Below, in pieces: positions 1-5,445 of a stretch of DNA of 7,907 nucleotides. The notes below the pieces were generated by a model. It saw nothing but the letters and a program-made list of their open reading frames with translations. It searched no databases and was not told where the DNA came from. The stretch lies in the NCBI GenBank assembly GCA_024640745.1, contig JAHEEL010000108.1, forward strand, positions 1 through 7,907, given 5' to 3'. How positions within the stretch are numbered: the first letter of the stretch is position 1; each line of letters starts with the position of its first letter. The translations under genes were made by a program, and so were the position numbers. Source of the stretch: Actinomycetes bacterium. Lineage in GTDB: Bacteria; Actinomycetota; Acidimicrobiia; Spongiisociales; UBA5794.

Positions 1-189
1 CGGCACCTTCGAGTGCGCCGCAGAACCGAGCACGATTGCCGGCGCGGGAGCGCCGGTGGGTGCGCGATATCGCTCTCGGCGAGGAGTGATCCGTGTGTCG
101 GCTCGGGTCGGACTCGGTGATGAACAGGCGATGGGTGGGGGGCGAACGCCTCGATGGGGCGGGCGAGGGGGCGGTCGGGCGCGAAAGAG
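1..189. other. Upstream region without a supported gene
   Basis: No gene can be assigned here. One + frame stays open from the window edge to a TGA at 87-89 and would end in RRWVRDIALGEE, which could be the tail of an upstream gene. A second frame is open to a TGA at 191-193, and the minus strand is also partly open, so neither reading is convincing in such GC-rich DNA. The stretch contains a perfect 7-bp GC hairpin with a GGGA loop (39-56), a 10-bp palindrome GCGATATCGC (64-73), and a G-rich tract (133-179) just before the promoter. The hairpin has no following T-run, so it is not called a terminator. Confidence 0.3.
156..179 (+). other. Putative G-quadruplex motif upstream of the mraZ promoter
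   Basis: Four G-runs lie on the + (non-template) strand at 156-159, 161-163, 167-171 and 177-179, with loops of 1, 3 and 5 nt. This satisfies the usual G3+N1-7 pattern. Further G-runs at 133-135 and 137-142 lie just upstream. The motif ends 10 nt before the -35 box. Such motifs arise by chance in GC-rich DNA, so only the pattern is certain and function is speculative. Confidence 0.4.
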
Positions 190-218
190 TTGACATGTGG
201 CGCGGAGTGGGTCATAGT
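190..218 (+). promoter_or_regulatory. Sigma70-type promoter for mraZ and the dcw operon
   Basis: A perfect -35 hexamer TTGACA (190-195) is followed after exactly 17 nt by CATAGT (213-218), a 4/6 match to TATAAT that keeps A2, T3, A4 and T6. The expected transcription start is near 224-227, giving a leader of about 40 nt before the mraZ GTG at 267. No other comparable promoter was noticed, and the tight packing of the downstream genes suggests this one drives at least mraZ-rsmH and probably the whole cluster. The hexamers are read directly; activity is inferred. Confidence 0.75.
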
Positions 219-230
219 GGGGCCTCGTGG
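197..230 (+). promoter_or_regulatory. Candidate MraZ operator: four GTGG direct repeats, 10-nt period
   Basis: GTGG occurs at 197-200, 207-210, 217-220 and 227-230, exactly one helical turn apart; the middle two are GTGGG. MraZ proteins are known to bind TGGG-type direct repeats with a period of about 10 nt upstream of their own gene, as in Escherichia coli. Here the repeats run from the spacer through the -10 box to the predicted start site, so bound MraZ oligomer should block RNA polymerase. The pattern is seen in the sequence; MraZ binding and autorepression are inferred from the family and the adjacent mraZ gene. Confidence 0.7.
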
Positions 231-252
231 TAGATGGAGACCGAAGCGCAAC

Positions 253-257
253 GGAGG
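253..257 (+). promoter_or_regulatory. mraZ Shine-Dalgarno that decides the start codon
   Basis: GGAGG at 253-257 sits 9 nt before GTG 267. The alternative ATG at 234 has no purine-rich site and lies only about 10 nt from the predicted transcription start. The site therefore favours GTG 267. Confidence 0.75.
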
Positions 258-266
258 CGCGGACGC

Positions 267-698
267 GTGTTTCTCGGGGAATACAGCCATTCGCTGGACG
301 GGAAGGGTCGCGTCGTGATGCCCAGCAAGTTCCGTCCGGAACTCGCCGACGGCTGCGTGGTCACCAAGGGACAAGAGCGATGCATCTATGTCTTCCCCAT
401 GGAGCGATGGGGAGAGGAGTCGAGCAAGGTGCTCAGACTCCCGCGAACGGATCGGCGAGCCAGGGACATCTCAAGGTCCTTCTTCGCTTCCGCGTCGGAT
501 CAGGCACTCGATCGGCAGGGACGGGTGCAGATCCCAGAGGCGCTCCGGCGCTACGCGGGATTGGAGAAGGACCTGACGGTGGTCGGTGTCGCGGATCACA
601 TCGAAGTGTGGGCCACGGACACTTGGCAGACCGTGGTTGCCGAAGCCGACGAGTACTACGCCGAGATCGAGGAGGCAGTTTCGGAGGACGGAATATGA
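267..698 (+). CDS. mraZ: Transcriptional regulator MraZ
   Basis: MraZ is a DNA-binding AbrB/SpoVT-like protein that forms ring-shaped oligomers and controls the dcw operon from its first gene. From GTG 267 the product is 143 aa, a usual length for the family, and opens with the typical MFLGEYSHSLDGKGR. It has two repeated half-domains with the DxxxR signature: D11-R15 in the first and D82-R86 in the second (LDRQGRVQIP). An in-frame ATG at 234 would add 11 mostly charged residues. It is rejected because family members begin at MFxGEY and because the good Shine-Dalgarno serves 267. The gene ends in ATATGA, and the ATG inside it starts another frame at 695. The promoter just upstream carries GTGG repeats that fit autoregulation. 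Identification is secure; the start is very likely. Confidence 0.96.
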   Translation: MFLGEYSHSLDGKGRVVMPSKFRPELADGCVVTKGQERCIYVFPMERWGEESSKVLRLPRTDRRARDISRSFFASASDQALDRQGRVQIPEALRRYAGLEKDLTVVGVADHIEVWATDTWQTVVAEADEYYAEIEEAVSEDGI

Positions 699-761
699 GC
701 GAACGAGACGAGCGGACGGCTCCCGGCCCGATGCTCGAAGCTGTGATGAGGTCTGGCCTGC

Positions 762-842
762 GGTCAGTCCCCCGGATGCCAATTGGAAGGCCCCTTACTC
801 CGCCCGCTTCCATTTTGGCGCCAGCGCTCCGGGGGACTGACC
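762..842 (+). ncRNA. Structured rsmH 5' leader sequestering its ribosome binding site
   Basis: GGTCAGTCCCCCGGA (762-776) and TCCGGGGGACTGACC (828-842) are perfect reverse complements: 15 Watson-Crick pairs with no wobble or mismatch. The right arm contains the rsmH Shine-Dalgarno GGGGGA (831-836) and ends at the base before ATG 843. Inside, 777-782 can pair with 815-820 (one G-U), then a 1x2 internal loop, then 784-789 with 807-812, leaving a 17-nt C-rich loop (790-806) and a 7-nt 3' bulge (821-827). In this fold the rsmH ribosome binding site is fully paired. A cis-regulatory candidate called the mraW RNA motif has been described upstream of mraW (rsmH) in actinobacteria. I cannot recall its consensus well enough to match it, so membership is only suspected. 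No T-tract follows, so this is not an intrinsic terminator. Confidence 0.75.
831..836 (+). promoter_or_regulatory. rsmH Shine-Dalgarno inside the hairpin
   Basis: GGGGGA lies 6 nt before ATG 843 and supports that start. All six bases belong to the right arm of the 15-bp stem, so access by the ribosome should require opening the stem. Confidence 0.7.
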
Positions 843-1778
843 ATGGATCAGACCACGAGCAGCTACCACCAGCCGGTGCTCCTGATCGAGTGCGTCGAAG
901 CGCTCGCGCCCGCAGCCTTCGGGGTGATCGTGGACGGCACCTTCGGCGGTGGCGGGCACACACGGGCGCTTCTGGCGTCGTATCCCGAGGTGCGGATCAT
1001 CGCCATCGATCGCGACCCGGAGGCCCTCGCCAATGTGCCGTCGGATCCCCGGGTGCACGGCGTCCTCGGCAACTTCTCCGCGATGCAACGAATCGTCAAC
1101 GATGAGCTGGGTGCAGCACCTGACACTCGTGGGTCCGTTGACGGGGTTCTTCTGGACCTTGGCGTCTCATCGCATCAGGTCGATACCGCCGAGCGGGGGT
1201 TCTCCTATCACCGCAGCGGCCCGATCGATATGCGAATGGGCGCCGATGCTCCGGCGAGTGCCGCCGATCTCGTCAACACCCTCGGACCCAACGAGCTGCG
1301 CGACCTCATTCGGCGATACGGCGAAGAACGATTCGCCGGGCGGATCGCCGAGGCAATCGTCGCGGCGCGTCCAATCCACACCACCACCGAGCTTGCCGCC
1401 GTCATCGCCAACGCCGTCCCCGCGGCGGCCCGGCGCGGCGGGCATCCGGCCCGGAAGACGTTCCAGGCGCTTCGCATTGCAGCAAATGCCGAGCTCGATG
1501 CGCTCTCGACCGGTCTCGAAGCCGCCATCGAACTCCTTCGGCCGGGCGGGAGGCTCTGCGTGATCGCCTACCACTCGCTCGAGGATCGCATCGTCAAGCG
1601 GCGAATCGCCCGCGGGGCAGCCGCATGTGTCTGTCCGCCCGGACTGCCGATCTGCGCGTGCGGCAACGAGCCCGAGTTGGAGGAACTTGGCCGCATCCGG
1701 CCAACGAGCGTCGAGATCGAGGCGAACCCTCGCGCGAGGAGCGCGATCCTGCGGATTGCCGGGAAGGTGGCGGTATGA
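843..1778 (+). CDS. rsmH: 16S rRNA (cytosine(1402)-N(4))-methyltransferase RsmH
   Basis: RsmH (MraW) transfers a methyl group from S-adenosylmethionine to N4 of C1402 in the 16S rRNA decoding centre. From ATG 843 it is 311 aa, close to the E. coli enzyme. Visible motifs are YHQPVLL at residues 8-14, the SAM-binding loop DGTFGGGGHT at 31-40, the acidic DRDP at 56-59, LLDLGVSSHQVD ending at residue 114 with D105, and near the C terminus CVIAYHSLEDRIVKRR, a CVCP...CACG cysteine cluster and NPRARSAILR. A longer in-frame version from TTG 783 is rejected: it would translate the hairpin and lacks a site of its own. The last bases form ATGA with the next gene. It is separated from mraZ by 144 nt, which makes its leader the largest gap between annotated genes in the operon. 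Confidence 0.97.
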   Translation: MDQTTSSYHQPVLLIECVEALAPAAFGVIVDGTFGGGGHTRALLASYPEVRIIAIDRDPEALANVPSDPRVHGVLGNFSAMQRIVNDELGAAPDTRGSVDGVLLDLGVSSHQVDTAERGFSYHRSGPIDMRMGADAPASAADLVNTLGPNELRDLIRRYGEERFAGRIAEAIVAARPIHTTTELAAVIANAVPAAARRGGHPARKTFQALRIAANAELDALSTGLEAAIELLRPGGRLCVIAYHSLEDRIVKRRIARGAAACVCPPGLPICACGNEPELEELGRIRPTSVEIEANPRARSAILRIAGKVAV

Positions 1779-2167
1779 CCGCCGGCGCATTCCCGAGGAC
1801 ACCCGTCGGTCGGATCGACCGGAAGCGATCGAGTCGTCCGGTCGTGCGACCGCTCGTGATCTTCGTGGTCGCGGTCACGATCGCGTTCTTCGCCGTCATC
1901 TACTCGCGCATCTCGCTCGATCGGACTGCGTTCGAACTGCAGCAGCTCGACCGTGAGATCGCCGTGGAAGAGCAGTTGCATTGGGATCTGCGCGCCGAGC
2001 ATGCCCGGCTCCAGGCGCCGGATCGGATTACACAGCGGGCCGCCGAGCTCGGGCTCGTCTATCCGGTCGATCAACGGTCGATCGAGGTGACGGGAGTCGA
2101 GCGCGGGGTCGGTGGCCCCGAGGATCGATTGACCGACCTACGAGCGCTGTTCACGGAGCAGCCGTGA
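1775..2167 (+). CDS. ftsL: FtsL-like septum formation initiator protein
   Basis: This 130-aa protein has the bitopic layout of FtsL/DivIC: a basic cytoplasmic N terminus (about residues 1-26, rich in R and K), one membrane helix at about 27-43 (LVIFVVAVTIAFFAVIY), then an extracytoplasmic coiled coil at about 49-80 with leucine/isoleucine spacing, and a segment RITQRAAELGLVYP typical of the end of this fold. FtsL pairs with DivIC/FtsB and FtsQ to activate FtsW-FtsI at the septum. FtsL sequences are poorly conserved, so the name rests on topology and on the position between rsmH and ftsI. ATG 1775 overlaps the rsmH stop as ATGA and has GGAAGGTGG (1762-1770) upstream. The frame is open further upstream to GTG-type starts inside rsmH, but those would give an N terminus made of rsmH shadow. 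Confidence 0.85.
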   Translation: MTAGAFPRTPVGRIDRKRSSRPVVRPLVIFVVAVTIAFFAVIYSRISLDRTAFELQQLDREIAVEEQLHWDLRAEHARLQAPDRITQRAAELGLVYPVDQRSIEVTGVERGVGGPEDRLTDLRALFTEQP

Positions 2168-2174
2168 CGAGCAG

Positions 2175-2182
2175 AGGAGGGG
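2175..2182 (+). promoter_or_regulatory. Very strong Shine-Dalgarno before the ftsI mini-ORF
   Basis: AGGAGGGG (2175-2182) contains the full AGGAGG core, with 6 nt between that core and ATG 2187. It is the best match to the anti-Shine-Dalgarno noticed in the window, but it serves a 20-codon frame and not ftsI itself, whose ATG is 63 nt further on. Confidence 0.65.
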
Positions 2183-2186
2183 AACG

Positions 2187-2249
2187 ATGCGCAGGCCGAA
2201 CGCTGGCGGCCGCGTACCCGGCAGCTGTGACACGCTGAGGGTGCGCTGA
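2187..2249 (+). CDS. 20-codon mini-ORF ending directly before ftsI, same frame
   Basis: ATG 2187 opens a frame of 20 codons (MRRPNAGGRV, then PGSCDTLRVR) ending in TGA 2247-2249, and the ftsI ATG follows at 2250 with no gap. It is in the same reading frame as ftsI, so one stop codon alone separates the two. The peptide is basic and rich in G, P and R, like the cytoplasmic N-terminal extensions found on FtsI/PbpB of many actinobacteria. It may be a coupling leader peptide, a stop-interrupted N-terminal extension of FtsI, or a chance frame. The strong Shine-Dalgarno argues against chance, but no homology is known to me. Confidence 0.45.
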   Translation: MRRPNAGGRVPGSCDTLRVR

Positions 2250-3989
2250 ATGAGCCGGACCTCGTTCCGTTTCGGCGATCTTCGCGTTGTCGCGCTCGGC
2301 TTGGTGTTCGTGCTCGCATGGGCGGGGATCGGATATCGCCTCTTTCAGGTGCAGGGCGCCGATGCCGCAGAGCTCGCGCAACGCGGGTTCGACCAGCGGG
2401 TGCGTCACGAAACGATCCCGGCCAAGCGAGGAACGATCTTCGACCGCGACGGCGTTGAACTCGCTGTGACGATCCTCGGGAAGGCGCTCGTCGCCGACCC
2501 AAGCCTCATCGACGATCCGGCCGACGCCGCGGCCGTCCTCGCTCCGGTCCTCGACGCTGACTATGTCGAGCTCGCCAAGCGACTTGATGGAGACGGCCGA
2601 TTCACCTACGTCGCTCGCGACCTCGAGAACGACGTGGTCGCCGATGTCGAGGCCGTGATCGAGGAGGCAGACCTGATCGGCTTCTCGTTCGAGGATGCCC
2701 CGATTCGCATCTACCCGTCCGGAGCGCTTGCGGCCCCGGTCATCGGACTCACGCGCAGCGACGACGGCAGCGGGATCGAGGGTATCGAATCCGTGATGGA
2801 CACAGAGCTCGCCGGCCGTCCCGGGAAACGCGTCGTCGAGCGAGATCAGGCCGGCCGCGCCATCCCGCAGGGCGAGTTCTTGCTGGAATCCGCGATCCGG
2901 GGATCGGACGTGATCCTCACCCTCGATCGTGGGATTCAGTTCGTGGCCGAGCAGTCACTTCAGTCTGCGATCGACGCCACGGATGCGCTGGGCGGATCGG
3001 TCGTTGTGATGGATCCGAGGACCGGTGAGATCCTCGCAATGGTGTCACTGCCGGGTTTCGACGGAACCGATCGCTCGACGCTTGATCCGGCCTCGATTCG
3101 CAATCGAGCGGTCACCGATGTACACGAACCGGGCTCTACCCTCAAGGTCGTGACCGTTGCCGCAGCCCTCGAAGAGGGCGTCGTCCGTCCGGACACCCCG
3201 TTCGAGACCCCGCAAGAGATCGAGATCGTCGGCGAGACGTACACCGACCACGGCAGCCACCCATCTGTCATGACCGTCACCGATATCGTGGCACATTCCT
3301 CCAACGTGGGGACGATCAAGATCCAGCGCCAGCTCGGCGATGAGGTGCACTACCGCTACCTCGATGCGTTCGGGCTGGGCCGGCCGGCTGCGATCGATTT
3401 CCGCGGCGAGGCGACGGGCCGTCTCGATCACGTTTCCGAGTGGTGCGGGCCGGCGTGCAGCGCCTCGGCCGCCATCGGCTATGGCATCGGTGCGACGACG
3501 CTTCAGATGGCGGCCGTCTTCGCAACGCTCGCGAACGACGGTGAGTGGGTCGAACCGCACGTCGTACAAGAGATTGCAGCGCCCGACGGAACCGTCATCA
3601 AGACAACCCCGCGGACCCGACGCGTGGTCTCGGCCGAGACCGCAGAGACGATGCGGTCGATGCTACGGGGCGTCGTCGAGGACGGAACCGGCTATCGAGC
3701 GGACATCGCGGAGTTCCCGGTCGGCGGGAAGACCGGCACGTCCGACAAGTTCGACGTGGAAGCGGGGGAGTACAGCGAGACCGAGACGACTGCGTGGTTC
3801 ATCGGGATCGCACCGATCGACGATCCAGCACTCGTGGCCGCTGTGGTGCTCGATGCGCCACAGGGCAAGCTCGCCGACGACACCGAATTGAAGTTCGGCG
3901 GCGCGTCGGCGGCGCCGGTGTTCGCCGAGATCGTCGAATCGGCGCTCCATCAGCTCGGTGTGGCGCCGGTGGGCAGCGACGATGAGTGA
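2250..3989 (+). CDS. ftsI: Septal peptidoglycan transpeptidase FtsI (class B PBP)
   Basis: FtsI (PBP3/PbpB) is the D,D-transpeptidase that crosslinks septal peptidoglycan in partnership with FtsW. The product is 579 aa, close to E. coli FtsI (588). It has a short cytoplasmic tail, one membrane anchor at about 13-32, the PBP dimerisation-domain signature RGTIFDRDG at 60-68, and a C-terminal penicillin-binding domain. The active-site motifs are complete: S296-T-L-K299 with catalytic serine 296, S350-S-N352, and K494-T-G-T. There is no PASTA domain. ATG 2250 has GAGGG (2237-2241) with an 8-nt spacer. It directly follows the TGA of the mini-ORF, so translation may be coupled. The long N-terminal extension seen in mycobacterial PbpB is absent unless the mini-ORF represents it. 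The 3' end overlaps murE by 8 nt. Confidence 0.97.
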   Translation: MSRTSFRFGDLRVVALGLVFVLAWAGIGYRLFQVQGADAAELAQRGFDQRVRHETIPAKRGTIFDRDGVELAVTILGKALVADPSLIDDPADAAAVLAPVLDADYVELAKRLDGDGRFTYVARDLENDVVADVEAVIEEADLIGFSFEDAPIRIYPSGALAAPVIGLTRSDDGSGIEGIESVMDTELAGRPGKRVVERDQAGRAIPQGEFLLESAIRGSDVILTLDRGIQFVAEQSLQSAIDATDALGGSVVVMDPRTGEILAMVSLPGFDGTDRSTLDPASIRNRAVTDVHEPGSTLKVVTVAAALEEGVVRPDTPFETPQEIEIVGETYTDHGSHPSVMTVTDIVAHSSNVGTIKIQRQLGDEVHYRYLDAFGLGRPAAIDFRGEATGRLDHVSEWCGPACSASAAIGYGIGATTLQMAAVFATLANDGEWVEPHVVQEIAAPDGTVIKTTPRTRRVVSAETAETMRSMLRGVVEDGTGYRADIAEFPVGGKTGTSDKFDVEAGEYSETETTAWFIGIAPIDDPALVAAVVLDAPQGKLADDTELKFGGASAAPVFAEIVESALHQLGVAPVGSDDE

Positions 3990-5445
3990 GCATCGACGGC
4001 TCTCCGAGATCGTCCAGAGTCTTCCCGAGGGTGGCCGCCTCCTGGGAGCCGATCCTCTGATCTACGGCGTTACGCATGACTCGCGAGCCGTCCGGCCCGG
4101 CGACCTGTTCGTCGCGATTCCCGGCGCCTCGGCCGACGGGCACGACTTCGTCGATCGAGCGTTCGCGGTCGGGGCGGCGGCGGTCGTCGTTGAGCGCGAC
4201 ATCGAAGGAGTCAGCCGGGTGGTGGTCCCGGATGCTCGATCCGCCCTGCCCTGGCTTGCAGCTGCCGCATACGGCAATCCCTCACATCGGTTGCCGGTTG
4301 TCGGCGTGACCGGGACCAACGGCAAGACGACCGTGACCCATCTCCTCGAGCAGATCATGCTTGCCGACGGCCGATCACCTGGAGTTGTCGGCACCATCGG
4401 AGCCCGCATCGGATCGACGCAGGCGTCGGTCGCCAGGACCACGCCCGAAGCTTCGGACCTGCAGCGCCTCCTGGCTGAAATGGTCGATGCCGGCGTTGAC
4501 GTTGCCGCGATCGAAGTCTCGAGTCATGCATTGAGCCTCCATCGGGTCGACGCGGTCCGATTCCGAGTAGCGGGCTTCACCAATCTGATGCAGGACCACC
4601 TGGACTTCCACGGAGATATGGAGCGCTACTTCGCCGTGAAGGCCTCTTTGTTCACGACAGAGCGCACGGACCATGCGGTGATCTCCATCGACGACGATGC
4701 CGGTGCCGCCATCGCCAAGGCCACCGATGTCCCAACGACAACGGTCGCGCTCGATCGCGACGCCGATTTTACCGCCTCCAATATCGTCGAGACCGTGGCG
4801 GGGACGACGTTCCTGTTCAACTCACCGGCGGGAAGCCGGGCCGCGCGCCTGCCGTTGCCCGGTCGTTTCAACGTCCAGAATGCGTTGATTGCGGGTGTCG
4901 TTGCCCTCGAACTGGGTGCCGCCGAGGAATCGATCATCGCCGGCTTCGAAGCGCTCCCAACGATTCCCGGCCGCTTCGAGCGGATCGTCGAGCCCGACGC
5001 CGTTCCGGTGGTGGTCGACTATGCCCACACGCCAGATGCCATCGACGCCGTCGTCGAGGCCGGACGGCGAATCTCGGACGGACGTCTCATCGTGGTGTTT
5101 GGCGCCGGAGGGGATCGCGATCAGAACAAGCGAGCGGCCATGGGACGCGCCGCGAGTCGGGCTGATCTGGTGATCCTCACGTCCGACAATCCAAGATCCG
5201 AGGATCCACGAGCGATCGCTGCTGCCGTGCGCTCCGGGATCGACGCGTCGGCCGGGGTCATCGAGGAACCGAACCGGCGGCTCGCCATCCGCATGGGTCT
5301 CGCGGCGGCGGGCGGCAATGACCTGGTGCTCGTGCTCGGCAAGGGCCATGAACAGGGCCAGGAGATTGCAGGACGCGTTGAGCCGTTCGACGACCGGGTG
5401 GTCGTCCGAGAGGAACTCCGTCATCTGTCCGGGGCCTCCGCATGA
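3982..5445 (+). CDS. murE: UDP-MurNAc-tripeptide synthetase MurE, probably mDAP-adding
   Basis: MurE is the cytoplasmic ATP-dependent ligase that adds the third stem-peptide residue to UDP-MurNAc-L-Ala-D-Glu. The product is 487 aa, normal for the family. It shows the N-terminal Mur domain (DSRAVRPGDLFVAIPG), the ATP-binding loop GTNGKT at 111-116 (K115), the segment DHLDFHGDMERY followed by K220, which aligns with the carbamylated lysine of E. coli MurE, and D402-N-P-R405 followed by SEDP. DNPR is the usual mark of enzymes that take meso-diaminopimelate; lysine enzymes usually differ here, though exceptions exist. ATG 3982 is chosen over GTG 3958 because the protein aligns from it and GGTGGG (3968-3973) is upstream. 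It overlaps ftsI by 8 nt and murF by ATGA. Confidence 0.97.
   Translation: MSEHRRLSEIVQSLPEGGRLLGADPLIYGVTHDSRAVRPGDLFVAIPGASADGHDFVDRAFAVGAAAVVVERDIEGVSRVVVPDARSALPWLAAAAYGNPSHRLPVVGVTGTNGKTTVTHLLEQIMLADGRSPGVVGTIGARIGSTQASVARTTPEASDLQRLLAEMVDAGVDVAAIEVSSHALSLHRVDAVRFRVAGFTNLMQDHLDFHGDMERYFAVKASLFTTERTDHAVISIDDDAGAAIAKATDVPTTTVALDRDADFTASNIVETVAGTTFLFNSPAGSRAARLPLPGRFNVQNALIAGVVALELGAAEESIIAGFEALPTIPGRFERIVEPDAVPVVVDYAHTPDAIDAVVEAGRRISDGRLIVVFGAGGDRDQNKRAAMGRAASRADLVILTSDNPRSEDPRAIAAAVRSGIDASAGVIEEPNRRLAIRMGLAAAGGNDLVLVLGKGHEQGQEIAGRVEPFDDRVVVREELRHLSGASA

Larger units (their letters stand above)
695..1105 (+). other. Candidate leader ORF overlapping the mraZ stop and the rsmH start
   Basis: ATG 695 overlaps the mraZ TGA as ATGA, the same junction used at several other boundaries in this operon, and is preceded by GGAGG (683-687) with a 7-nt spacer. 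The frame (136 codons) starts MSERDERTAPGPMLEAVMRS, runs through the 762-842 hairpin and continues out of frame inside rsmH to a TGA at 1103-1105. The part inside rsmH is clearly a shadow, with an arginine-rich, low-complexity translation. The 5' part (695-842) could be translated as a leader whose ribosomes melt the hairpin. I recognise no protein family. Initiation signals are visible; any function is inferred. Confidence 0.25.

Noticed and set aside
39..56. GC hairpin (7-bp stem, GGGA loop) as a terminator of an upstream gene
   Set aside because: No T-tract follows and it may lie inside an upstream coding tail ending at 89, so it cannot be called a terminator.
762..842. The inverted repeat as a small mobile element (MITE-like) or as an intrinsic terminator
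   Set aside because: No target-site duplication flanks it and no T-run follows the right arm. Its exact fit to the rsmH ribosome binding site is better explained by leader regulation.
783..842. TTG 783 as the rsmH start
   Set aside because: It would add 20 residues that do not resemble RsmH, has no Shine-Dalgarno, and lies inside the hairpin loop. ATG 843 has GGGGGA 6 nt upstream and the family N terminus.
227..1105. A 292-codon + frame covering mraZ and the start of rsmH
   Set aside because: Its translation over mraZ and rsmH is arginine-rich shadow with no family features. Only the segment from ATG 695 to about 842 has its own initiation signals and is discussed separately.
3958..3981. 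GTG 3958 as the murE start
   Set aside because: It would add eight residues overlapping ftsI (MWRRWAAT). ATG 3982 has a better ribosome site and matches the MurE N terminus.
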